A stretch of 41,326 nt of DNA from Xanthomarina sp. F1114. Lineage in GTDB: Bacteria > Bacteroidota > Bacteroidia > Flavobacteriales > Flavobacteriaceae. The stretch is from positions 1 through 41,326 of the forward strand of contig NZ_JAPMLL010000020.1 of assembly GCF_026410255.1 (NCBI RefSeq). Reading direction: 5' to 3'. Below are positions 33,877 to 41,326 of this stretch, piece by piece (position 1 is the stretch's first letter; each line of letters begins with the position of its first letter). Made by a program: the position numbers and the translations under genes. The notes beneath the pieces were generated by a model. That model saw only the letters and a program-made list of their open reading frames with translations. It did no database searches and had not been told where the DNA came from.

Positions 33877-35205
33877 ATGCCTTTCCAATTTTTAACATAT
33901 CTACAACCCACCCATTATTTTCGATTGTTTAAGACATCGGGCAAAAGCATATTCCCTAAAGCATCCATCTTACCAGAAGCTGTTTTAGAGCAACTCATAG
34001 TAGATTCAGACTACAAATCGAAGGTGGCTCAGGATTACGATTTGTCTTGGCAGGCTGTGCAACAAGGCTATATAGGGGCTACTGAAACCTATAGTAGCTT
34101 TAAAAAGGTTCCCATTAAAGACGAATACCATTTTATTAGAAAACAATTTCATCCAGCCTGGGTGTTTTATGTCTTATTCATGCGTTTGGTGACCTTTCAT
34201 AACCCCATAAAAGAAATTCAAGGCTGGTTGTCAACCATGCATATTAAACAACGAACTAAAGACTTAACTCCTATAGCTTACCCCAAATGGGACACCTATT
34301 CATCCGAATTAATTGAGGAAAAACCTCTGGTGTCTGTGGTGATTCCCACCTTAAACCGCTATACCTATTTAAGAGATGTGCTCCAGGATTTTGAAAAACA
34401 AGAGTATCCCCATTTTGAAATCCTTGTGGTGGATCAGTCGGAACCCTTTCAACCTGAGTTTTATAAAGAATTTAATTTAAACCTTCGTGTGCTTCGTCAG
34501 GAAGAAAAAGCCTTATGGCTGGCACGAAATACAGCAATAAAGGAAGCCAAAGGGACTTTAATAGCCTTATCAGAAGACGATGTACGCATAAAACCGGATT
34601 GGTTGTCAACGCATTTAAAATGCCTGGATTTTTTTGATGCGCAGGTATCTGCAGGCGTCTTTTATCCCGAAGGGCAAAGCATCCCAAAAGACCGGAATTT
34701 CTTTGCATTAGCCTCACAATTTGCTACGGGAAATGCCATGCTTTATAAAGATGTTTTTAAGCAGGTAGGCTTATTCGACAGACAGTTTGAAAAACAACGT
34801 ATGGGCGATGGGGAATTTGGTCTGCGTGTGTATTTGGAAGGAATGAGATCGGTGTCTAATCCGTTGGCCTCTTGTATTGATGTCAAGGCAGGCACAGGTG
34901 GCTTACGAGAGATGGGCTCCTGGGATGCTTTTCGGACTAAAAAATGGTTCGCTCCAAGACCCATTCCCAGTGTGTTATATTATTTTAGAACCTATTATGG
35001 GAATCATGCGGCACGATGGGCACTATTACGTACGGTTCCTTTGTCTATCATGCCCTATCAATTTAAAAAAAACAAACCCATGTTGGTACTTGGCGTGTTT
35101 TTGAGTATGCTGCTGCTGCCGGTGGTAGTTTTTCAGGTGTTTAAGAGTTGGGGGTTGGCTGGTAAAAAATTAAAGCAAGGCCCATTAATTGAAAAGTTAG
35201 AATAA
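33877..35205 (+). CDS. GT2 family glycosyltransferase with N-terminal extension
   Basis: 442 aa, longer than a minimal GT2. Residues 1 to about 145 are an extension of unknown role (HPAWVFYVLFMRLVTFHNP includes a hydrophobic patch). The GT-A core begins at VSVVIPTLNRYTYLRDVLQD (about 152), with VVDQSEP, ARNTAIKEAKGTLIALSEDD (acidic metal site) and FDRQFEKQRMGDGEFGLRVY. A membrane segment near the C-terminus (LVLGVFLSMLLLPVVVFQVF) anchors it. Similar extended enzymes occur in Bacteroidota glycan loci. Confidence 0.87.
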   Translation: MPFQFLTYLQPTHYFRLFKTSGKSIFPKASILPEAVLEQLIVDSDYKSKVAQDYDLSWQAVQQGYIGATETYSSFKKVPIKDEYHFIRKQFHPAWVFYVLFMRLVTFHNPIKEIQGWLSTMHIKQRTKDLTPIAYPKWDTYSSELIEEKPLVSVVIPTLNRYTYLRDVLQDFEKQEYPHFEILVVDQSEPFQPEFYKEFNLNLRVLRQEEKALWLARNTAIKEAKGTLIALSEDDVRIKPDWLSTHLKCLDFFDAQVSAGVFYPEGQSIPKDRNFFALASQFATGNAMLYKDVFKQVGLFDRQFEKQRMGDGEFGLRVYLEGMRSVSNPLASCIDVKAGTGGLREMGSWDAFRTKKWFAPRPIPSVLYYFRTYYGNHAARWALLRTVPLSIMPYQFKKNKPMLVLGVFLSMLLLPVVVFQVFKSWGLAGKKLKQGPLIEKLE

Positions 35206-35225
35206 ATAAAATACATAGAAAAAAC

Positions 35226-35309
35226 CGACAACAGATAACCGACAACCGACAACCGATAACCGACAACCGATAACCGATAACTGATAACCGACAACCGACA
35301 ATCGATAAC
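35226..35309. repeat. Heptamer array abutting a GTG start codon
   Basis: Twelve 7-mers (CGACAAC, AGATAAC, CGATAAC, TGATAAC, CGACAAT) in one register end at 35309; the GTG start of the next gene is at 35311. The array thus replaces the whole leader of that gene. Words are nearly the same as at 11475. Confidence 0.92.
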
Positions 35310-35310
35310 A

Positions 35311-36405
35311 GTGAAAAAAAACATCCTCATAATAACCTCCGAATTCCCTCCACAACCTGGGGGCATAGGAAACCATGCCTACTACTTAGCGATGTATTTG
35401 GCTAAGAATGGCTATGCCGTTTCTGTGATTGCAGATCAGCGTGATTTGGAGAATGAAGCAGAAATAGCCTTTGATAGTGCTTTGCCTTTTGCTATAAATC
35501 GGGTGGCTTTAAAATCCCCCAGAGGTTTTATGTATGTACATAGGGTGTTTAAAACTCTGAAAGGGTTTAGACAGGCAGATCATATTATAGCTACTGGGAA
35601 ATTCTCTCTTTGGAATGTGGCCTTTTGTTCCTTGTTTTATAAACGCCATACCATGGCTGTGACTCATGGGACGGAAGTGAACTTTAAATCGGCCGGCTTA
35701 AAAAGGGCCATTAATATGTCCCTCAAGCGTTTTGATACCGTCATAGCTGTGTCTAAGTATACCAAACACCTGGTGGCCAATTTAAACTTGGATGTGAAGG
35801 TAATTCCTAATGGGATAGATGTAAGTGAATGGCAGCCAGATAAGCTTAGCAAGATAAATTTAGAAGGGGACCCTGTTTTAACCACCGTAGGGCGTGTAAG
35901 TACGCGAAAAGGGCAGCTGCAAATGATTCAACTTTTGCCCGAATTAATAAAGAACCATCCCAAGATTCAGTATCATTGTATCGGGATTCCTACCGAAGCC
36001 CCTGCTTTTTTAGAGCAGGCCAAACAACTGGGGGTTGAAAAGCATGTGATATTCCATGGGGCTGTTTCAGAGGCCGACTTAAAGTCTATGCTATTAGCAA
36101 CCGATGTTTTTGTGATGCTAAGCACCGAAAGTACTAGTGGAGATGTGGAAGGTTTTGGAATTGCTATTTTAGAGGCTAATGCCATGGGCGTTCCTGCCCT
36201 TGGTTCTAAAGGCTGTGGGATAGAAGATGCTATTAATCATGGGATTTCTGGCTTTTTAGTGGATGCCAAGGATGTTGTGGATTTTGAAGCAAAGTTGTCC
36301 ATGCTATTAGAGGCTCCAAAAACCTATAAAGAGCAGGCAAAAGCATGGGCTCAGCAACATGACTGGAACCAAATTATTAAACAGTATATAAAGTATCTGT
36401 CATGA
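35311..36405 (+). CDS. GT4 family glycosyltransferase
   Basis: 364 aa from GTG 35311. MKKNILIITSEFPPQPGGIG is the classic GT4 opening with the PGGIG loop, and VTHGTEVNFK, VIAVSKYTKHLV and VIPNGIDVSEW belong to the acceptor half. LTTVGRVSTRKGQLQMIQLL, VIFHGAVSEADLKSML and EGFGIAILEANAMGVPALGS (EX7E at about 281-289) make up the donor half. ATGA overlap with the next gene. The start depends on the boundary of the heptamer array. Confidence 0.9.
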   Translation: MKKNILIITSEFPPQPGGIGNHAYYLAMYLAKNGYAVSVIADQRDLENEAEIAFDSALPFAINRVALKSPRGFMYVHRVFKTLKGFRQADHIIATGKFSLWNVAFCSLFYKRHTMAVTHGTEVNFKSAGLKRAINMSLKRFDTVIAVSKYTKHLVANLNLDVKVIPNGIDVSEWQPDKLSKINLEGDPVLTTVGRVSTRKGQLQMIQLLPELIKNHPKIQYHCIGIPTEAPAFLEQAKQLGVEKHVIFHGAVSEADLKSMLLATDVFVMLSTESTSGDVEGFGIAILEANAMGVPALGSKGCGIEDAINHGISGFLVDAKDVVDFEAKLSMLLEAPKTYKEQAKAWAQQHDWNQIIKQYIKYLS

Positions 36406-37526
36406 GAAGTTTATGTATTATTTCGCATACAGAGCATTATCTGTTACCAGATGGGAGCGTGGTAGGCCTGGGATCTACGGTAACAGAAATCAACCAGCTT
36501 TTAGCTGTTTTTGATAAGATAATACATGTGGCTATGCTGCATAAATCCCAAGCACCTGCAAGCGCTTTACCTTATACATCCAATCACATTGAATTTGTGG
36601 CTTTGCCGGAAGTAGGCGGAGCTGCTTTAAAAGATAAATTGGAAATCCTACTTCAGGCTCCTAAAATGATAGCGATTATCCATAAAGCCTTAAAGAGATC
36701 TGATTGTTTTCAATTTAGAGCTCCCACAGGAATTGGCGTTTATATAATTCCTTATTTGATATTATTTAGCTCAAAAAAAGGCTGGTTTAAATATGCTGGA
36801 AACTGGAAGCAGAAAGATGCGCCTTTGGCTTATAGTTTTCAAAAATGGCTCTTAGAAAAACAATCTCGTCCGGTAACTATTAATGGTTTTTGGGAAGATC
36901 AGCCCAAGCAGTGTTTGAGTTTTGAAAACCCCTGTTTAACTGAAACGGAAATCCAATCTGGACAGCAAGTTATAGCAGATATATCCTTTCAGTTTCCTTT
37001 ACAGTTATGTTTTGTTGGGAGATTAGAAACTGCCAAAGGCGTAGATTTAATTATAGATACCTTGGCTAGTTTAAAACCTGAGATTCTTGAAAAAATAGGA
37101 AGCCTTCATTTGGTAGGGGCAGGCGCACAAATGGAAGCTTATCAAAAGCAAGCAAAAACTTTGGGTTTACCAATTGTGTTTCATGGGTATTTGTCAAGAA
37201 ATGAAGTTCATAATATTTATAAGAAATCACATGCTATTGTATTACCATCTGCCTCTGAAGGTTTCCCGAAAGTGATTGCCGAAGCTATGAATTACGGCTG
37301 TGTTCCTATTGTTTCCAGGGTATCTTCTATTGGTCATTATATAAAAGATAATGAAAATGGGTTTTTAATGGCCAACTTAAGTCAGGCTTCTTTAGAAACC
37401 TGTCTGATGAATTTATTGACTCTGGAACAAGCAGCCTATCAGCAGCTATCGTCCACTTCTTTAGATTTTATCGGTAGGTTTAGTTACCCCTATTATAACC
37501 AACGGATTTTAAAAGATATTTTATAA
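36402..37526 (+). CDS. GT4 family glycosyltransferase
   Basis: 374 aa. The N-terminal domain is divergent (SHTEHYLLPDGSVVGLGSTV, FRAPTGIGVYIIPYLILF). The donor domain is standard: LCFVGRLETAKGVDLIIDTL, HLVGAGAQMEAY, IVFHGYLSRNEVHNIY and SEGFPKVIAEAMNYGCVPIV (EX7E at about 286-294). Coupled to the preceding GT4 by a 4-base overlap, so the pair may add consecutive sugars. Confidence 0.88.
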   Translation: MRSLCIISHTEHYLLPDGSVVGLGSTVTEINQLLAVFDKIIHVAMLHKSQAPASALPYTSNHIEFVALPEVGGAALKDKLEILLQAPKMIAIIHKALKRSDCFQFRAPTGIGVYIIPYLILFSSKKGWFKYAGNWKQKDAPLAYSFQKWLLEKQSRPVTINGFWEDQPKQCLSFENPCLTETEIQSGQQVIADISFQFPLQLCFVGRLETAKGVDLIIDTLASLKPEILEKIGSLHLVGAGAQMEAYQKQAKTLGLPIVFHGYLSRNEVHNIYKKSHAIVLPSASEGFPKVIAEAMNYGCVPIVSRVSSIGHYIKDNENGFLMANLSQASLETCLMNLLTLEQAAYQQLSSTSLDFIGRFSYPYYNQRILKDIL

Positions 37527-37608
37527 ATAGTCATTTTTTGAAATAACACCCATCTATTAAAAAAAAATTGATATTTTTAACTCAGAATAATACCATCCTA
37601 TTTCTTTA

Positions 37609-38415
37609 ATGCTACTTAAAAAACTTCGCTGGACCATAAAAAGACACCCTTTCTTGTATATGACCCGTTTTAGGTTATTATCCAGGAATTCCACTGAGGA
37701 TGCCATTGATTCCATCTCTTATAATACCTGGAATAAAAAGGAAGATATTCCTGAGTATTTTCAGGAGATGAATGCGAAGATTTTTGAAAGAGGGAAACCG
37801 GATTCCGATTTAGAACGTGTTAAACACCTGGTGTCCTGGCTATGTGCACATACCAGAGTAGGGCCTGGCTTGAGTGAACCTTCGGCCAAAGCTTTGGAAA
37901 CAATGGTTTATGGAAAGGGCGGGGTGTGTTCTGATATGGCACAGATCTTTAATAATTTTTGTGTGATTAATGATATTCAAGTTCGGGAATGGGGCACCAC
38001 CTCGGCGCCTTTTAGTCGCGATAATGGAGGTCATTCTTTTAATGAAGTGTATATAAAAGAACTCCAAAAATGGGTCTTGATAGACCCGTCTTTAGGCATG
38101 TTGTTTTATAACGAACAGGAAGCACCCTTATCGGTTGTTGACATGTATCAATTAGTCCGGGGCGGGCAGAAAGTACATTTCCGTTCGTTTATTACAGATA
38201 AGAGGATTGAAGAAACTCAGGTAAATAAAAACTATTTAAATCCAGATATTACGCCCTTCTTAATTTGTGACTACCGAAACAAAACTTACGACCGGTATTT
38301 AAAAATAGCCAGACCTTATCTGCCAGTTTTTGTCATTCATTTTTTTGTGTATCTCTCGGGTAAAAGTTATCATTATAAGTTTCCTTTAGACGATTATAAA
38401 CGAATTTTTTCATAA
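37609..38415 (+). CDS. Transglutaminase-like cysteine protein
   Basis: 268 aa. A papain-like transglutaminase-core triad is visible: Cys107 in GKGGVCSDMAQIFNNF, His142 in NGGHSFNEVYI and Asp159 in WVLIDPSLG, with normal spacing. There is no signal peptide, and only a weak hydrophobic patch near the C-terminus (LPVFVIHFFVYLSG). Family members include proteases, amidases and acyl-transferring enzymes. Inside a glycan locus it might cleave or form an amide on the polysaccharide or act on a locus protein; no substrate can be named. The ATG is 82 bp after the GT4 gene. Confidence 0.8.
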   Translation: MLLKKLRWTIKRHPFLYMTRFRLLSRNSTEDAIDSISYNTWNKKEDIPEYFQEMNAKIFERGKPDSDLERVKHLVSWLCAHTRVGPGLSEPSAKALETMVYGKGGVCSDMAQIFNNFCVINDIQVREWGTTSAPFSRDNGGHSFNEVYIKELQKWVLIDPSLGMLFYNEQEAPLSVVDMYQLVRGGQKVHFRSFITDKRIEETQVNKNYLNPDITPFLICDYRNKTYDRYLKIARPYLPVFVIHFFVYLSGKSYHYKFPLDDYKRIFS

Positions 38416-38440
38416 AAACAGTGTCTTTATTAATACAGTT

Positions 38441-38448
38441 TAAATTTG
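38441..38448 (+). promoter_or_regulatory. Candidate -7 element before the ligase/polymerase gene
   Basis: TAAATTTG matches TAnnTTTG exactly and lies 58 bp before the TTG start at 38507. No TTG is present at the expected -33 distance, so only half the promoter is supported. Confidence 0.3.
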
Positions 38449-38506
38449 GTAATTTAATAGTACCTTGCCAAAAATACAGTACTAATAAAACTCAAAATGC
38501 TTTTGT

Positions 38507-39871
38507 TTGAAAACTAATATCACCTACATATCTGCTGTTGGTTTCCATCTAATTTTAGGAATTTTAATTTACCTAAATGAGAGTATTGCCAAGGCTTATT
38601 TCTTTATTGCTGTTTTTTATTTTTTGTACCGCATTATTACAGTAGCAGATAATAAAAAAACCTATGAAGTTTTAAAAGCCTGTGCTTATTTTGTGGGGGC
38701 CGAAGTGTTTTTTAGAACAACGGGAGGAGCCATTTCTTACGAGGCTGGAAAGTATCTGGTCATTGTATTTGTCTTGATAGGAATGTTTTATAGTGGCTTA
38801 TCAGGAAAAGGCTACCCTTACTTTATTTATTTGATGTTTTTAATTCCCTCTATTTTTGTAGCTTCTACCACTTTAAGCTTTGATGCCAATTTTAGAACCA
38901 ATATTGCTTTTGTTTTAAGTGGCCCTGTGTGTTTGGGTTTGGCAGCCTTATTCTGTTATGACAAACGGATTAGTCACAAACAGATGTCTCAGATACTCTT
39001 ATTTATGCTTCTGCCTATTATTGCGCATACAGCTTATGTATATCTTTATACGCCAAACTTGAAAGAAGTTCTTTCAAGTACAGCTTCTAATCGTGCGGCT
39101 TCTGGAGGTTGGGGGGCTAATCAGGTATCTGCTGCTCTAGGGCTGGGGATGTTTTTGATAGCCATCCGGCTGTTTACAAAGTCTCCCAGTTTGCCATTAA
39201 AACTGTTAAATGTGGGTGTCCTTGGATTGATCACTTTTCGAGCTATTACAACCATGAGCAGAGGTGGGGTAATCGCGGCCATCATGACAATAATTGTATT
39301 TTTGTTTTATTATTATAGACAGTCCCGCTCTAAAAAGCGTAATGAACTCATCGCTATTTTTGGGCTGTTTTGTATAAGTTTGGTAATGACCTGGTTTGTA
39401 AGTGTTAATCAAACAGGTGGATTAGTTGGTTTGCGCTATGAGAATAAGGATCATTTGGGACGCGAAAAAGAAAGTTTAACTACAGGAAGAGAGCAGTTAT
39501 TTAAAAGCGAACTAGAAGGTTTTATAGAAAGTCCGTTTTTTGGAATTGGATCCAGTCGCGCTAAAGACCAGCGGATTGAAGAGGAGGGACAGGGAGTGAC
39601 TTCACATAGTGAATTTAGTAGAACCTTAGCAGAACATGGGCTTCTGGGTGTCATGATACTATTAATTCTTATTTTTAAACCTTTAGAAGTGCGGTCAAGA
39701 AATAAGGGTAATTACTATTTTTATGCGTTTTTAGCCTTCTGGTTTTTAACTATTAATCATATGTCTATGCGCTTAGCCATGCCTGCTTTTATCTATGCCT
39801 TAGCCTTATTAAACGTCACACATGAAAAACGTCCTTTACATAGGAAACAACTTAAAGCAACAGAACGCTAA
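38507..39871 (+). CDS. O-antigen ligase/polymerase family membrane protein
   Basis: 454 aa with about ten to twelve membrane segments. TTMSRGGVIAAIMTIIVFLF and a large loop holding FIESPFFGIGSSRA and THSEFSRTLAEHGLLGVMIL are the Wzy_C/WaaL signatures, the latter with the conserved His and the G-LG before the next helix. It may polymerise repeat units or ligate the finished glycan to a lipid; the two cannot be separated by sequence. The start is TTG (MKTNITYISAVGF). Its 3' end overlaps the next gene by 50 bases. Confidence 0.87.
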   Translation: MKTNITYISAVGFHLILGILIYLNESIAKAYFFIAVFYFLYRIITVADNKKTYEVLKACAYFVGAEVFFRTTGGAISYEAGKYLVIVFVLIGMFYSGLSGKGYPYFIYLMFLIPSIFVASTTLSFDANFRTNIAFVLSGPVCLGLAALFCYDKRISHKQMSQILLFMLLPIIAHTAYVYLYTPNLKEVLSSTASNRAASGGWGANQVSAALGLGMFLIAIRLFTKSPSLPLKLLNVGVLGLITFRAITTMSRGGVIAAIMTIIVFLFYYYRQSRSKKRNELIAIFGLFCISLVMTWFVSVNQTGGLVGLRYENKDHLGREKESLTTGREQLFKSELEGFIESPFFGIGSSRAKDQRIEEEGQGVTSHSEFSRTLAEHGLLGVMILLILIFKPLEVRSRNKGNYYFYAFLAFWFLTINHMSMRLAMPAFIYALALLNVTHEKRPLHRKQLKATER

Positions 39872-40832
39872 TATCTCTGCCATAGGTATTCTGGGACCTA
39901 AATTGGAGCAGGAGGGGTATCAGGTCTCTTATGCCTCTTCTAAGTCTCATAAATTGGCTAGACTGCTGGACATGCTTTGGGCTTGCTTTAAACATAGAAA
40001 ACAAACGGATGTAGTGCTCATTGATACCTATAGCACTCAAAATTTTTACTATGCGCTTTTGGTAAGTCAGCTATGTCGGGTTTTAAATCTAAAATATATT
40101 CCCATTCTTCATGGCGGGAATTTACCCCAGCGCTTAAAAACCAGTCCTAAACTTAGTCGTGCTATTTTTAAAAACGCCTATAAATTAGTCTCCCCTTCCA
40201 TCTATTTAAAAGAGGCCTTTGAAGCCCATGGCTATCAGCAAGTGCAGTTTATACCTAATAGCCTGGACATTGAGAACTACACGTTTCATAAAAAAGACTT
40301 TCAGGAGGTAAACCTCCTTTGGGTGCGTTCTTTTTCAACCATATACAACCCCTTACTGGCTTTAAGTGTGTTAAAAGCTTTAAAAGACCAGGGCATAAAT
40401 GCCAGCCTCTGTATGGTGGGGCCGGATGCTGATGGCACTTTGGCTAGCGTGAAACAGCTAGCCTTAGATCTGGATATTCCTGTGAAGCTAACAGGGAAAC
40501 TGCCTAAAAAAGAATGGCTTGCCCTGGCTAAAGATTATAATTTTTTTATAAATACCACCAATTTCGATAATATGCCCGTCAGCGTGATAGAAGCTATGGC
40601 CTTGGGCTTAGCAGTTGTATCCACTAATGTGGGAGGCCTGCCTTATTTAATAGCTCAGGGAAAAGATGGCGTCTTAGTCCCCCCGGAAAATGTAGAAGCC
40701 TTTGTAGAAGCTATTAAAAACCTTCTTTACAGCCCGGAAACCACAAGAGAAATGACAATTCAGGCTAGAAAAAAAGTAGAGAGATTTGATTGGGAGCTGG
40801 TGAAACACAAATGGTTTGAGCTGCTGAGTTAG
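39822..40832 (+). CDS. GT4 family glycosyltransferase
   Basis: 336 aa from ATG 39822, which lies 50 bases inside the ligase/polymerase gene. LVSPSIYLKEAFEAHGYQQV and FIPNSLDIENY precede the donor domain, in which NLLWVRSFSTIYNPLLALSV replaces the common VGRL motif. The phosphate-contact pair is D-x7-E (FDNMPVSVIEAMALGLAVVS, about 248-256), a variant seen in some GT4 enzymes. WELVKHKWFELL at the C-terminus is typical. This is the last intact + strand gene of the locus. Confidence 0.87.
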   Translation: MKNVLYIGNNLKQQNANISAIGILGPKLEQEGYQVSYASSKSHKLARLLDMLWACFKHRKQTDVVLIDTYSTQNFYYALLVSQLCRVLNLKYIPILHGGNLPQRLKTSPKLSRAIFKNAYKLVSPSIYLKEAFEAHGYQQVQFIPNSLDIENYTFHKKDFQEVNLLWVRSFSTIYNPLLALSVLKALKDQGINASLCMVGPDADGTLASVKQLALDLDIPVKLTGKLPKKEWLALAKDYNFFINTTNFDNMPVSVIEAMALGLAVVSTNVGGLPYLIAQGKDGVLVPPENVEAFVEAIKNLLYSPETTREMTIQARKKVERFDWELVKHKWFELLS

Positions 40833-40854
40833 ATGATTTCTGGATTTTAAGATT

Positions 40855-41044
40855 TGCAAACTCCCCTTTCTTTACCTCCGTTGCCCTTCGGTAAATTCAT
40901 TCCCCTCTTTAACTAAAGCGGGGAGCTTGGTGTAGTTATTATTCATTTAACTACATATACTTAGTAAATAACAATCTAGGCTCCTCACTTTAGATAAAGG
41001 GAGGTGGCTCATCTGAACGCAGAGAGGATGAGACGGAGGGTTTG
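40855..41044. mobile_element. Composite repeat element E3
   Basis: Starts TTGCAAACTCCCC and ends GACGGAGGGTTTG. The left hairpin is at 40902-40923 and the right one is a slightly mismatched CCTCACTTTA/TAAAGGGAGG. The middle (CATTTAACTACATA ... AACAATCTAGG) is shared with E2 at 8155. It lacks the internal insertions of E2. No gene lies in 40833-41193. Confidence 0.65.
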
Positions 41045-41071
41045 AAAGAAACAAGAGTTAATTTATAAGTA

Positions 41072-41180
41072 GCAAACACCCCTTTCTTTACCTCCGTTGC
41101 CCTTCGGTAAATTCATTCCCTTCTTCATCTGAAGAGGGGAGCCGTGTAGTTAATGTTTATTAATATTTGTAATATTATTA
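41072..41180. mobile_element. Repeat unit adjoining the DUF559 gene (element E4, partial)
   Basis: Starts GCAAACACCCC, shares CTTTACCTCCGTTGCCCTTC with E3, and carries hairpin CCCTTCTTCA/TGAAGAGGGG (41118-41139, one mismatch) followed by GAGCCGTGTAGTTAA. It precedes the 3' end of a DUF559 gene on the opposite strand in the same spacing as the remnant inside E1. The matching right end would lie outside the window. Confidence 0.6.
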
Positions 41181-41193
41181 ATAATTTGTTTTT

Positions 41194-41326
41194 TTAAGTA
41201 AACTTGAAAATAGGAGTTAGGTTTATTATTCCTTTTAAAACAGAAGGTAAATAATCAAATACCATTTTGTTTTCAAATCGGATGACTTTATAGCCTTGTC
41301 TTTCTAGATAGTTAGTTCGTTTTTTA
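41194..41326 (-). CDS. DUF559 domain (Vsr-like PD-(D/E)XK) endonuclease, 3' part
   Basis: Only the last 43 codons are inside the window; the 5' part lies beyond 41326. The - strand reads RTNYLERQGYKVIRFENKMV, then FDYLPSVLKGIINLTPIFKF, T and TAA at 41194-41196. RTNYLE-GYKVIRF-N is the strongly conserved C-terminal block of DUF559 proteins, a family related to very-short-patch-repair endonucleases. The catalytic residues would be upstream, out of sight. Its stop is followed by a hairpin repeat unit. Physiological role of the family is unknown. Confidence 0.85.
   Translation of the reverse strand, partial: KKRTNYLERQGYKVIRFENKMVFDYLPSVLKGIINLTPIFKFT

Noticed and set aside
40853-41160. tRNA or other structured RNA gene in the right-hand gap
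   Set aside because: The hairpins belong to the repeat family seen elsewhere in the window, and no cloverleaf or CCA-type end is present.

Overview
The window looks like a polysaccharide biosynthesis and export locus from a Bacteroidota genome, most likely a marine member of the Flavobacteriaceae. The evidence is low GC, almost no Shine-Dalgarno sequences, a TAnnTTTG-type promoter upstream of the first export gene, frequent TTG starts, a lipoprotein-type Wza and a sulfotransferase. From about 2.2 kb to 40.8 kb every intact gene is on the + strand, often with ATGA overlaps or gaps of a few bases. An ABC-F ATPase (266-2125) and a partial DUF559 endonuclease (from 41194) lie on the - strand at the two ends.

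Layout. 2.2-5.5 kb: Wza-like outer-membrane export lipoprotein and Wzc-like tyrosine autokinase with a Tyr-Gly tail. 6.0-9.6 kb: a TviB/TviC-like pair that should make UDP-GalNAcA from UDP-GlcNAc, separated by a small GIY-YIG gene and a repeat-rich gap. 10.1-12.9 kb: Wzm/Wzt ABC exporter, split by a four-helix-bundle (23S rRNA intervening-sequence type) gene sitting between two heptamer arrays. 12.9-24.6 kb: AT-rich glycosyltransferases, an AsnB-type amidotransferase, a second Asn-synthase domain protein lacking the glutaminase half, a hexapeptide acyltransferase, a sulfotransferase, and a gene graveyard at 16.0-18.7 kb. 24.6-26.9 kb: MBOAT acyltransferase plus SGNH-like partner. 27.2-40.8 kb: eight more glycosyltransferases, two methyltransferases, a transglutaminase-like protein and an O-antigen ligase/polymerase family membrane protein.

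Inferred function: a uronic-acid-containing glycan, probably amidated, O-acylated, methylated and sulfated, is assembled by about 14 glycosyltransferases and exported. The Wzt C-terminal domain may recognise a modified chain end. No Wzx flippase and no initiating polyprenyl-phosphate sugar transferase is visible here.

The most unusual content is between the genes. Several intergenic spaces are filled almost stop-to-start by tandem arrays with an exact 7-bp period whose repeated word changes from array to array, and even within an array, without losing register. Other gaps hold a second family of hairpin-bearing repeats with CAAAC/GTTTG ends. One composite copy keeps the last codons of a DUF559 endonuclease gene and another abuts such a gene at the right edge, which suggests a miniature or decayed element related to DUF559 genes.
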